DNA from: Plazaster borealis
Lineage: Eukaryota > Echinodermata > Asteroidea > Forcipulatida > Labidiasteridae
Assembly (NCBI GenBank): GCA_021014325.1
Contig: CM037470.1
Coordinates: 5,917,647-5,981,646 of the forward strand
Length of the DNA: 64,000 nucleotides
Direction of reading: 5' to 3'
Shown here: piece after piece, positions 12,101 to 24,100 of the stretch
Numbering within the stretch: position 1 is the first letter of the stretch
Layout: every line of letters starts with the position of its first letter
The notes under the pieces: generated by a model
The model's database searches: none
What the model was told of the DNA's origin: nothing
The model's input: only the letters and a program-made list of their open reading frames with translations
Translations under genes and position numbers: made by a program

Positions 12101-15100
12101 ACCAGATCTAAACGTCTGTGCTGTAGCGTCGCAAGCAAGAACTCCCCTTCATATACACAACTACAGCTATCTACACTCAAGCATACCAGTGAAATTCTCC
12201 AGACATTCCTGAGGGCCAACGCCCCAAGGAAACAAAGGACCGACGCGAAACAAAAGCCTTTTTGCTTGCAATGCAAGTACTACTGCTGCACAGTAGCACT
12301 TGTCCACCTGTCCACCTGTCCAGACTATTTACAACAAAGTAGCGGTAGCCGCTGCACAGCAGCGCTTGCCCTAGCAATTACACAGAAGCAGCTCGCATTA
12401 GCACTATTTACAATAGCAAATCATGGCCCTTTACTATAGTGTACCCAAAAAATACAAAATGACTATTTCAAACAGCTTCCATTGGTCTACCTGTGGCAGT
12501 CTCTTTCTAAAGGTTCCTGAACTCTGTCGTTAGTCTCTTTCTAAAGGTTCCTGAACTCTGTCGTAAGTCTGTTTGTTAAGGTTCCTGAACTCTGTCGTAA
12601 GTCTGTTTGTTAAGGTTCCTTAACTCTGTTGCTAGTCTCTTTCTAAAGGTTCCTAAACTCTGTCTTTAGTCTCTTTCTAAAGGTTCCTGAACTCTGCCGT
12701 AAGTCTGTTTGTTAAGGTTCCTTAACTCTGTTGCTAGTCTCTTTCTAAAGGTTCCTGAACTCTGTCGTAAGTCTCTTTCTAAAGGTTCCTGAACTCTGTC
12801 GTAAGTCTCGTTCTAAAGGTTCCTGAACTCCTTGGTAAGTCTCTTTCTAAAGGTTTCTATACTCTGTCGTAAGTCTCTTTCTAAAGGTTCCTGAACTCTG
12901 TCGTAAGTCTCGTTCTAAAGGTTCCTAAACTCTGTCTTTAGTCTCTTTCTAAAGGTTCCTAAACTCTGTCTTTAGTCTCTTTCTAAAGGTTCCTAAACTC
13001 TGCTGTTAGTCGCTTTCTAAAGGTTCCTAAACTCTGTCGTTAGTCTCTTTCTAAAGGTTCCTAAACTCTGTCGTTAGTCTCTTTCTAAAGGTTCCTAAAC
13101 TCTGCCGTTAGTCGCTTTCTAAAGGTTCCTAAAATCTGCCGTTAGTCGCTTTCTAAAGGTTCCTAAACTCTGTTGTTAGTCTCTTACTCAAGATTACTAA
13201 ACTCTGTCGTTAGTGTCTTTCTAAAGGTTCCTAAACTCTGCCGTTAGTCGCTTTCTGAAGGTTCCTAAACTCTGTCGTTAGTGTCTTTCTAAAGGTTACC
13301 AAACTCTGTCGTTAGTCTCTTTCTAAAGTACAAACAAGAATCTAAATGAAAAATCCTGTAAATTTTGTGTACTGTTTGCTTTTCCTTCAGGCATTTTGAA
13401 GAAGTTGTAGGACGTCTAGGTCCCGTACCAATCACTGATACTCTTCTTGGCAATGAGCTGAAAAGCATGCCATCTGAACATCAAGCTATTGTTAAACGCT
13501 TTGGCGGCCTTGACAAGTTCCTTATGAAATCACCCAAATTCAGGATGGTAGAGGATCATATTTGTCTACTTCGAGATGTCTCTAAGTGCAGAGGAATCGT
13601 GGAGGTGGCCAAAGCTTCCAGGGTAAAGTCCGCGTCCCTCCCTGTCTCATCCAACTTTGGGGGACGGGATTCCTACTGGAGTAATTCTCGTGCTAACCTA
13701 GCCCCAGAAAATTTCCCAGACATCAGCGAAGCCCAGGCTAGCAGTTCAGTGGAGATTGGACAGAAGAAACCTGGCGAAGCGGCAACTCCCTCTAAAATGG
13801 ACACTTTGGAAGACATCTTCCTTGACTCGGGAGAAAACAGAACGGCCAGAATGCTGTCCGTCTTAGACGGCATCGGCAAAGTGGAAACAAAGTCGCATAT
13901 TGACACTTCAGACGATAAAGGAAGTGAGCAAGCATCGGGAGACAACTCTAAAATTCATGAAAAGGATAACGCTTCTGTGTATAAAATAACGCCACTTTTG
14001 ACAGATGAACAAAGACATCTAACAGCAGATGGAGTTGAATCTAGGCCTGAGCTTGACAAAGCCAGCCAATTGAGCTCTGTAATAGATGACACTTCCCCCG
14101 ATGACGCTAAACCTACCACCAGTATTTTGAATGAAATATTTTTCCCGCATAAAGTGAACGCGGCCAATAAAGAACCGAATAAAAATAATCAAAGTGTTTC
14201 ATTACTGTCTGGAAGTAAATCTGATGTTACTAATGGGTCAAAGGTCAATGGGGATAGCAATAAGGCATTGAATTCTGCTGATAAGATAGCATTCGGTGCC
14301 AGTGTTTCCTTGGGACCTGATTCTTCTAAGCCTAGTGATATTTTAAAAGACAGCACTTTAGTTTTGCCGGCAAACTCGAAAATAACTAAAAGTGAAGAAA
14401 TAAGTGAGTCCGATAGTCCGCTTTTAAGGACAGAGTCTATGGCCTCTGAACAGGTGTCTGATGCCAAAGCAGACGACGCAGATTGTAAAGAGAGTGGGTT
14501 TTATTCAACCGGAAGTAGCGAAAGCTCTCTTCTGTCCTCCACTAGTAGCAGCTTGTCGTTTGGCAAGAGCACCTCTTCAGATCTCTCCTCTGATTCTCAC
14601 GCATTGGACCAAGAATCAGTGAAGGATGCCGGGAGTAACTCCATTATCAAAACAAAATTTAATGCCGGTTCGGACGAGGGAACTGACACTGATTCTCTTA
14701 CAAACCAAGAAGACCAATGTAGGTCGACCGAGGAGAAAACTAGCGAACCGCATCAATTGGACACACCTACTCTAGCGTCCGATCCAGTAAGCACCGAGAA
14801 TGCTTCCCGGAGTCAAGGGCATCTTGACACCTCGAAACCCAACCCACCCGAATCTCCTCTAACCAACACGGACAATGCCGCCACTTCTACAGTCAGCGTT
14901 GCCAAATACAATGAACTCTTGCAGAAATACAAAATGATATACGAGGCATGTAAGACGTACACAGAGCGTAAGAAGTCCTTGAAGTGTACGTGGACCCAGT
15001 GTCCCAAGCCAACGATGCAAACTACAGCTTTAAACACAGAGCTCACGATGGTGCAACTAATGGCAGAAAGTCAAGAATTCAGTCAATTAAAGGTGAGTTA

Positions 15101-18100
15101 GATTACTCCAAAATCCACAAGTGACTGTGCAAGTCTTAGATTACTCCAACATCCACAATAGACTGTGCAAGTCTTAGATTACTCCAAAATCCACAACAGA
15201 CTGTGCAAGTCTTAGATTACTCAAAAATCCACAACAGACTGTGCAAGTCTTGTCTTACTCCAAAATCCACAACAGACTGTGCAAGTCTTAGATTACGCCA
15301 AAATCCACAACAGACTGTAAGTCTTGGCTTACTCCAAAATCCACAACAGACTGTGCAAGTCTTAGATTACTCCAAAATCCACAACAGACTGCGCAAGTCT
15401 TAGATTACTCCAAAATCCACACAGACTGTGCAAGTCTTAGATTACTCCAAAATCCACAACAGACTGCGCAAGTCTTAGATTACTCCAAAATCCACACAGA
15501 CTGTGCAAGTCTTAGATTACTCCAAAATCCATATAAACTGTGCAAGTCTTGGATTCCTCCAAATCCATATAGACTGTGCAAGTCTTAGATTCCTCCAAGT
15601 CCATATAGACTGTGCAAATCTTTGATTACTCCAAATCCACATAGACTGTGCAATTCTTAGATTACTCCAAAATCCACATAGACTGTGCAAGTCTTGGATT
15701 CCTCCAAATCCATATAGACTGTGCAAGTCTTAGATTACTCCAAAATCCACACAGACTGTGCAAGTCTTAGATTACTCCAAAATCCACAACAGACTGCGCA
15801 AGTCTTAGATTACTCCAAAATCCACACAGACTGTGCAAGTCTTAGATTACTCCAAAACCCATATAGACTGTGCAAGTCTTGGATTCCTCCAAATCCATAT
15901 AGACTGTGCAAGTCTTAGATTCCTCCAAGTCCATATAGACTGTGCAAATCTTTGATTACTCCAAATCCACATAGACTGTGCAAGTCTTAGATTACTCCAA
16001 AATCCACATAGACTGTGCAAGTCTTGGATTCCTCCAAATCCATATAGACTGTGCAAGTCTTAGATTACTCCAAGTCCATATAGACTGTGCAAATCTTTGA
16101 TTACTCCAAATCCACATAGACTGTGCAAGTCTTAGATTACTCCAAAATCCACATAGACTGTGCAAGTCTTGGATTCCTCCAAATCCATATAGACTGTGCA
16201 AGTCTTAGATTACTCCAAAATCCACATAGACTGTGCAAGTCTTGGCTTACTCCAAATCCATATAGACTGTGCAAGTCTTAGATTACTCCAAAATCCACAT
16301 AGACTGTGCAAGTCTTGGATTCCTCCAAATCCATATAGACTGTGCAAGTCTTAGATTACTCCAAAATCTACAACAGACTGCTAGTCTCAGATTACATTTT
16401 TGTGTGCCACCATCTTTTCATGTGTATGTAGCTAGGGCAATTAGTTTGTGCATGTGTACTACACCTGTGTGACAGTTCCATGGTTGCTTCGTAGAGCGCA
16501 TGCAAAGTAGACTGCCGCACATGTAGCAGTTTACTATGCATGTGTATTTACCTTGTGTGTAAATACTCACGTGTGCTTGGTAAACAGCAAAAATAACAAC
16601 TGGCACGTGATGCTGATCGTTTTTATGCACAAAGAACAGCTATCATCCAATGATTTGCCTCAGTGAGGGCGCTTTTTGGCCTCGGTGAGTGCACTGTTTG
16701 AGCGTGTGACGTCATATCCAAGGGGTCTATTAGGCTCTCGATCATGAATATGTATGAGGTATAATAACATCAACCAAAGATCAGTTTGGTCGGTACGCTT
16801 TTTGCAACGACTAATTTTGTTTTTCCATCGATAACATTATGGATGTTCGTCTCACTCTTTCGGTTACAAGATGGATTTGAGAGAAGGGAGTAAACAAGTA
16901 TTGGAGTTGGAGAAGCTTCACCGTATCAGAGAGGGAAGGCTAAAGAGTGAGCTGGCAGCATCCAAAACTAAGGAAAAGGTAAGTTGTAGTTTGTGGTGTC
17001 CAAGTGATCAGAGTTCTCTGCACTTGTGTGCTTGGGCAAGATACTTATAAAGTATAAGTGCTTTTCTTCAACTCGCCCTGTTTCTGCAGAAAGTTCCCTG
17101 AAAATAAACCAATCTTTCCATGTTCTGATGGACAAATTTGATAATCTCCCTGATTATGGAACTTTTTCCCTTCTATGTTGAATGTAATTCTAAATAACTC
17201 CTTGATTGTTGTACGAAATGTCCCTGATTACAAAATGCAAATGTTGGCAGCTCTGAAACATTTAGCCCAACTAAGGGTTACCAACTCATCTGGTAAATGA
17301 GTCCCAACCCACCCATCCGGCTAATGGTTCCAGACCCATCCGGCTTATGGTTCCCAACCCATCCGGCTAATGGTTCCCAACCCATCCGGCTAATGGTTCC
17401 CAACCCATCCAGCTAATGGTTCCCAACCCATGCGGCTAATGGTTCCCAACCCATGCGGCTAATGGTTCCCAACCCATGCGGCTAATGGTTCCCAACCCAT
17501 CCGGCTAATGGTTCCCAACCCATCCGGCTAATGGTTCCCAACCCATCCGGCTAATGGTTCCCAACCCATCCGGCTAATGGTTCCCAACCCATCCGGCTAA
17601 TGGTTCCCAACCCATCCGGCTAATGGTTCCCAACCCATCCAGCTAATGGTTCCCAACCCATCTAGCTAATGGTTCCCAACCCATCTGGCTAATGGTTCCT
17701 AACCAATCCAGCTAATGGTTCCCAACCCATCCAGCTAATGGTTCCCAACCCATCCAGCTAATGGTTCCCAACCCATCCGGCTAATGGTTCCCAACCCATC
17801 CGGCTAATGGTTCCCAACCCATCCGGCTAATGGTTCCCAACCCGCGGAAGTTCAGATCTCAACCGAGAGGAGAACCTGCTCTATTTCCAGGATTTTTTTT
17901 CCTAGACATTAACACCCCAGGCTCTAGTTAGTTCATAAAGTCATCAGTTTTCGCCTTTGTGCAAGAACTTAGTATCTCGATTTGTCGTAACATTGTATCT
18001 TTCACAAGAGATGTACAGGCAAAAACACTGCAGGTTTCATGTGTACATCGGTTATATCTCAATTTTGTAATAACATTGTATAATAACATTGTATGTGGCG

Positions 18101-21100
18101 TGTCGTGGCCGAGCGGTTTAGTGCATCGGACTCAAGTTCTGGTTGCTGAGTCATCAGGGTGTGGGTTCGAATCCCGGTCATGACACTTCTGTCCTTGAGC
18201 AAGACACATAACTATAATTGCTTCTCATCACTCAAGGGTGAATGGGTAACTGTGAGGGTAGAGATTGTTCTTGTGATTGATTTAGCTTGGTGCGCTACAT
18301 ACTTGGCAGCACAGGCTGTATACTCCCCAGGGAGCTGAGATGGTTTAAGGAATGAAACATATGGCCCAGTGACCAGGGGTAATAATGTTCGAAGCGCAAT
18401 GATCATTTTTTGGAATTGCAATATATAAGAGTCGATATTACTATTATCTCTCACTAGAGACAGATAGGCAAAAACACTAGGTTTCGTGTGTACATCTTGT
18501 ATATTTTAAGAGAGCTACATTGTTTGGCACTTCCAGACGCACGTGTAATGCTATTTTGAGTTATTGCAATGACACAACGAGTTAACTACTAGTAACTATC
18601 TCTTTTTGGTCTATAGGAAAGTATCCATTGGGTGGAGAGTTTTGAATTAAGAATCAAGAGACTGCAGGGAGACAAGAAAGCCATGGAGCTGGAGAAAGGT
18701 GATCTCAGGAAGGAGGTCTCCAAAAGGGATGCAAAGATCGAGCAACTACAGCAGCAGATAGCTAAGTAAGGAATCTTTTTTTTTTTCACGACGCCACGAA
18801 CTGACACTTTGTGTACAAAACCACTTTATTTTAGTTTTCAGTTCTTTACAGGTGTTATACAGGATTGCTGACAAAATAGCTGACAAAATAGGTGTAGACA
18901 ATGTTCAAGTATTGTGTGATTAACCATATACAAGAAATAACAAACCAGTGAATCTGAATCCGTTTTGTGAGTCGGGAGAAAAATAGCGAAAAACCATGTA
19001 CAATTTTCAGCATGTGAAAGCATTGTCCTTTATTTTGGTTTTTAACAACCAAAATCAGCTGTTGCGTTTTTGTAGGTATTCAGATACAGTTTTCTTGATA
19101 TATAACTTCGTTTCAGTGGGAAATATTTCACAGAAAAATGGTTTTAGTATGAACTTCATAATCAGTAAGCTTTCAGACTAAAATTTAACATTGATTTTTG
19201 TGTATCCTATGCCAATCCTGTATATACCTTTGAACAATATTTGTCAAAACCTACAATTTCATGAAGTTTCAAAGCTGCCAGAGCTTTACTTTTTTAATTA
19301 CGATCTTCATGCATCACAACCTTTGCACGAAAGTAACGATAATTTTCATTTTCACGAACTGATACAAAGGCTCCATTTACATGTGCCATTGTAATGCACT
19401 GCGTGCATTAAGCTCAAATGTGTGGTTAGAACCCCAAAAACATTTTCACAAACTGACATAAACCTCTGTTAACCCCGGTTCGAATCTCACCTCAGACCGG
19501 AGCTCAAATGTGGTTAAAACCCCAAAACGTTTTCACAAACTGACACAAACCTCTGTGAACTCGGTTCGAATCTCACCTCAGACCGGAGCTCAAATGTGGT
19601 TAAAACCCAAAAACGTTTGCACAAATCGACACAAACCTCTGTGGACCCTGGTTTGAATCTCACCTCAGACCTTGCATGCGGACTGGATTTTCTGTCCCTA
19701 CAGGGGTTTTCCTCCCACATCTAAAACTGAACAATTGTTTATCGTCTCCTATTCATCCCGTTATTGGGGCCAAATGCGCTGTTGGCATTCGGTGCTCGGT
19801 ATGGGGCAATAAGGTATACCCCCTCCCTACTGTGTCTTTATTGTTTGATTTAAATCTCAGGACTTCTTACATGTCTTAAGAGGATTTTAAGGGGAGGGTA
19901 CTTCTGTACAAGAGGAAAATAGTGTGTTAAAGTATGGAAACATTGGAGGGGGTACCCTCTGCCTCATGTCGGGCGTGGTTTAGCTGTAATTAAATTCATA
20001 TTAAATGTGGTACGTTTTTCTTATTCCCAAAGACTGAATGAGGAGATCAAGTCAAAAGACGAGCAGTCCGAAGCGACAGCTAAGAATATGCAAACTGAAA
20101 AGTGAGTATGGAGCAACATGTAATAGAAGACTAAACACAGTGCTCATTCAAAAATAAATCTGGGCCTAGTTTGCCAATGATCACGTGCCAGTGTTGTACT
20201 CACTGATAGATAAAAAATGACATTGTAAACTTTGTCATTTGATGAGGTCAAGTGAGGTCAGGATACTGGTAACCCTTTAGCCTTGTCCAAGGTTCTTTGC
20301 GTATTATTATCAACCCCTTTCTCTGTGTTTGTAGGGATCTGTGGTTAGCTGAGAAGATGAAAATTGAGGAATCCTCGGCCAGCTTGATAAGATCGGAACA
20401 GAGGACCCAGAAACAATGTCAGGAATACGAGGTAGGACACTTTCACTCCCATTCATCTTTGCACTGCCATGCCGCTGGGAGAGCATTGAAGGGTGATTTA
20501 TAATTAAACTATAGACCCCTTGCACAACGCGCAGCGTACTCACATGCGCCTATCCTGGGTGTCATTTTGGGTTTCAAAACCGTATACAAACATGCACAAA
20601 GAGTGTTGACGCCAAAAATGACGCGCATTGTTCAGAGGCGCGTTCCGTTGTGTAAGGGGTCTATAGAAGTCAATAGATCCCCCTTGCATAACGCGAAACG
20701 CTACAGGTACGCTGAGTCACGCGCACGTTCTTACGCACAGAGAACAGCTATCGTCCAATGATCTGCCTCCTTTTTGAGAGTGTGACGTCATATGCAATGG
20801 GTCTATAGCCGGACCTCACTTCATAACAACAGTCGAACATGGTCCACCATTTTGTGGAGTCAAATAATTGGTTCTACAAAATGGCGGACCATGTCATGAA
20901 GTTAAAGGAAGCCACACAATTTCGAGGCATATTTCGTGTGGATCATTACATTCTACTTTTAAAACATTTTTCCAACCATGTTCATTTCCTAACAAATACT
21001 TTTTATAACCCAAAGCGCCCAATCCGAATTGAAGTATAGTTTGTCCTTAGCAACACCCTGAGCAACAGTCTGCCAATTCGGATACAGCGTTTTTAACTTG

Positions 21101-24100
21101 ACATACAGGAAAACTCAGTAATTATTTTTTATTTTCAGATTATGGTACTCCATCTGCAATGTGGCAGGGATCTCGCTCCGGTTAATGAGGCGATTCGAGA
21201 TTGTGAAAACGAACTCAATAGATTAAACCACGTGTTCCGAAGGTGTGACTTTTTGTTTTGTTTTTATTTAATTTAGTAGTGTCTTGTGGTAGCCCTGGCG
21301 GAGGCCTTTCACTTTTATATACTACAGTGACGTCCTAGATTTAAGGGTCTGTTTCGGGGGGGGGGGGAGGGGGGGGGAATTTTAGAGGTCTATAATTCAA
21401 ATCTTACCTGTAAGAAGCAATTAATGGTTAAGTGTCTTGTGCAAGGACACAAGGGCAAATGTGTAATTTTTTGTATAGTTTTAATTGAACCCACGACAGT
21501 TTTGTTGGAAATAACCTTGATGCAATGTCTACTTCTTGCTCTTAAATAGTGGCAGGGGTTCAAATCTGAATGAGAACCAGAGGGAGTATATGAACGCTTG
21601 GCAGAAGAGTCTGGAAGACAATGTGGGTAATGCAGCCACCCTTCAGGTAGGTTCATCTCCTAAGATTGTTGACTTATCACTATCAGGATCAGCTGGGTCA
21701 TTTCATTTCATTTATTAATTCTGGTTGTGAAGGACTCTCAGAAAAGCAAGCTTAATCACTATTCAAGCCAAGAAGAGAGAACACACAGAAGGAAGTTTTC
21801 AGTTTGTGGGAGGAAAACCCCAGAGAATTATTTCAGAGAAAACCCCACGCAATCAGGTAGGGACTGAAAACCCAATCACATAGTGCCTTCGGCGGGATTC
21901 GAACCTGGGTTCGAGAGGTGGAAGGTGAGGAAAGATACCACTACGCCATCCTGACTGCCCTCTTACCTCTTCCTTTTCAGTGCCATAGAAAACTGGGAAA
22001 CATTACAAAGCTATTTCCTTTACTCTTTGGTGATGAGAAACTTCAAGGAGTCTCTCTCACCTTATACTCCTAGTTGCAATCTTCGATCTACAAACAAACT
22101 TCTTCTCACTGTCCCTAAAACGACCACATCCTATGGCGATTGTGCCTTTTCAGTATCCGCTCCCAAACTCTGGAACTCTTTGCCATTATGAAAAGGTCCC
22201 AAAATACGAAATCCCTCTAAAAATTTACTTGTTTCATTGATTATGTAGAATAAATATGAGGAATACGTACTGAAGATTAAGTCTGGGCATTCGCTTAATC
22301 AGCTGCCATCCATCGAGCCTCCAAAACCAGTCCGACCGCAGAAGTTCCAAACAATGGTAAATACATGTACTTGTAGTATTGAGTCTTCTTGCCAGAGATG
22401 TATTACAAATTATGGAAAAGAAGAAGAAGAAGAAGATAAATAACTAGAAATTGATTTTTTGTTTCATTGGGCGGTCAGGCATATTAAACAGCAAGAGTCT
22501 TGAAACATTTATCCCATACATCACTGTGACTAAACAATCCAAAATAATTCTTCAGAATGTTTAACAGTTGAACTTTAAATCGAAATTACATTTAAAGATT
22601 GAAAAATTAACTGCTGTGGTTTAGGAGATGTTGATGAAATAACCTTTAATGACATTTTGTTGCTTCTGAGCCTGCTACATGCTTTGGCATGTGTTTGGTT
22701 CTGCAAAGGTTCTATATATGTTTTAAACAAACATTTTGATGACAAAAAGATGAAGAAGAGGGGGGAAATGAACAATCATTAAGGGGAAGGTATACATTGT
22801 AATCACTGTTAAAATTTATGGGAACAAAAACCTACTTGGTTAGAAGTACAGCAGCTTTCGATAGTATAAAGCATTTGAGAATAATTTCACTTCGAAATAA
22901 TGTGGTTATGAAAAATGTATGAGTTTTTATCTCCCCAAATTTAAATCTGAGAAATGTTACTATTAGTAACGTTTCTCAGATTGTGTATTCCAATTACGGA
23001 GTACTCTTCCTGCGTGGACATAACTGCGATATCTCAAAAACGCGACCACCTTTTGAAATGAAATTCTCACAGGTTAGTTTTATTCTATATATACATTTAT
23101 ACATAGGATTAAAACAATCGAACGGCTCCAAAAACCAAAGGTATACTTACCCTTTAAGAATCTTTACAAACTATACCATTTATTTTAGTGATAGGACAAG
23201 AGAAATTTTTAAGTTTTCCAATTTTGATTTTTCCAGCCGCCCCCACATGTTATGGCACAGAATATGCAGCAGAGGGGACGACCTGGAGTTGATATGTCAT
23301 TCGGGATGCGTATGCATGGTGGTCCTCGGAACTTACGAATGCCTTCACATAATTATAACCCCAATCAGATGGGCCTACCTAATCAAATGGCCCCACCTAA
23401 TCAAATGGCCCCACCTAATCAAATGGCTCCATCTGATCAAATGGCTCCATCCGATCCAATGGCCTCACTTCATCAAATGCCCCCACCTAATCAAATGGCC
23501 CCGCCCGGCCAAATTGCCCTGCCTGGCCAAATGCTCGAGCCCGGACAAATGGCCCCGCCTGGCCAAATGGCCCCGCCCAGCCAAATGGCTCAACAAAATC
23601 AGATGTCAGTAAAAAGTGCTAATGTTGGATCAGCAAACCGGCAGGTAGACCCCCATGCACCTGCAGCTGTGCCTGGTGCTTCGAATGTGGTGGCAGCAGC
23701 GGGATCAACTAACCAGTATCAGAGGGAGCAACAACCTGCTGCTAGCCCACAAGAGATCCAGGCCACGACTCAGCAACGAGAACCCTCACCGCCTTCAGTG
23801 CCCGTCTCAATGGGGCTTTCTACCCAGTTGTCAGGATTCCCAGAAGGGCAAGCTCCTCCCAAAGAAGCAGCTTATCCAGGAAGGCAGGCACAGGGCAACG
23901 CCCAGGCAAAGGCTCCCAAGGTACCAGTGTCGCTCGCTGGGGCACACCCCCCATGGCTCGCCCCAGCTACAACAGCAGTCAGGATGACTGGACCAAATAC
24001 AGGACTGCAAAGCAGTCAGTTCAGTTATCAGCAGGGTATGCGACAACCTCAACCACAAGAGCAGCGCCAGTCACAGTCACAGTCAAAGTCACCAGTAACT

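Noticed and set aside
13365..13390. ATG at 13365 as the start of a separate 578-aa protein
   Set aside because: These bases are the polypyrimidine tract and acceptor of the TTC3 exon at 13391. The codons before it are intronic and the splice phase from 10911 fits.
15517..16201. Repeated 69-codon minus-strand frames
   Set aside because: Products of the 37-bp array. Their similarity reflects higher-order repeats, not a protein family.
17283..17845. CRISPR-like array
   Set aside because: The 23-bp units are directly adjacent with no unique spacers, in a eukaryotic intron. It is a minisatellite. The same holds for 12499-13328 and 15093-16393.
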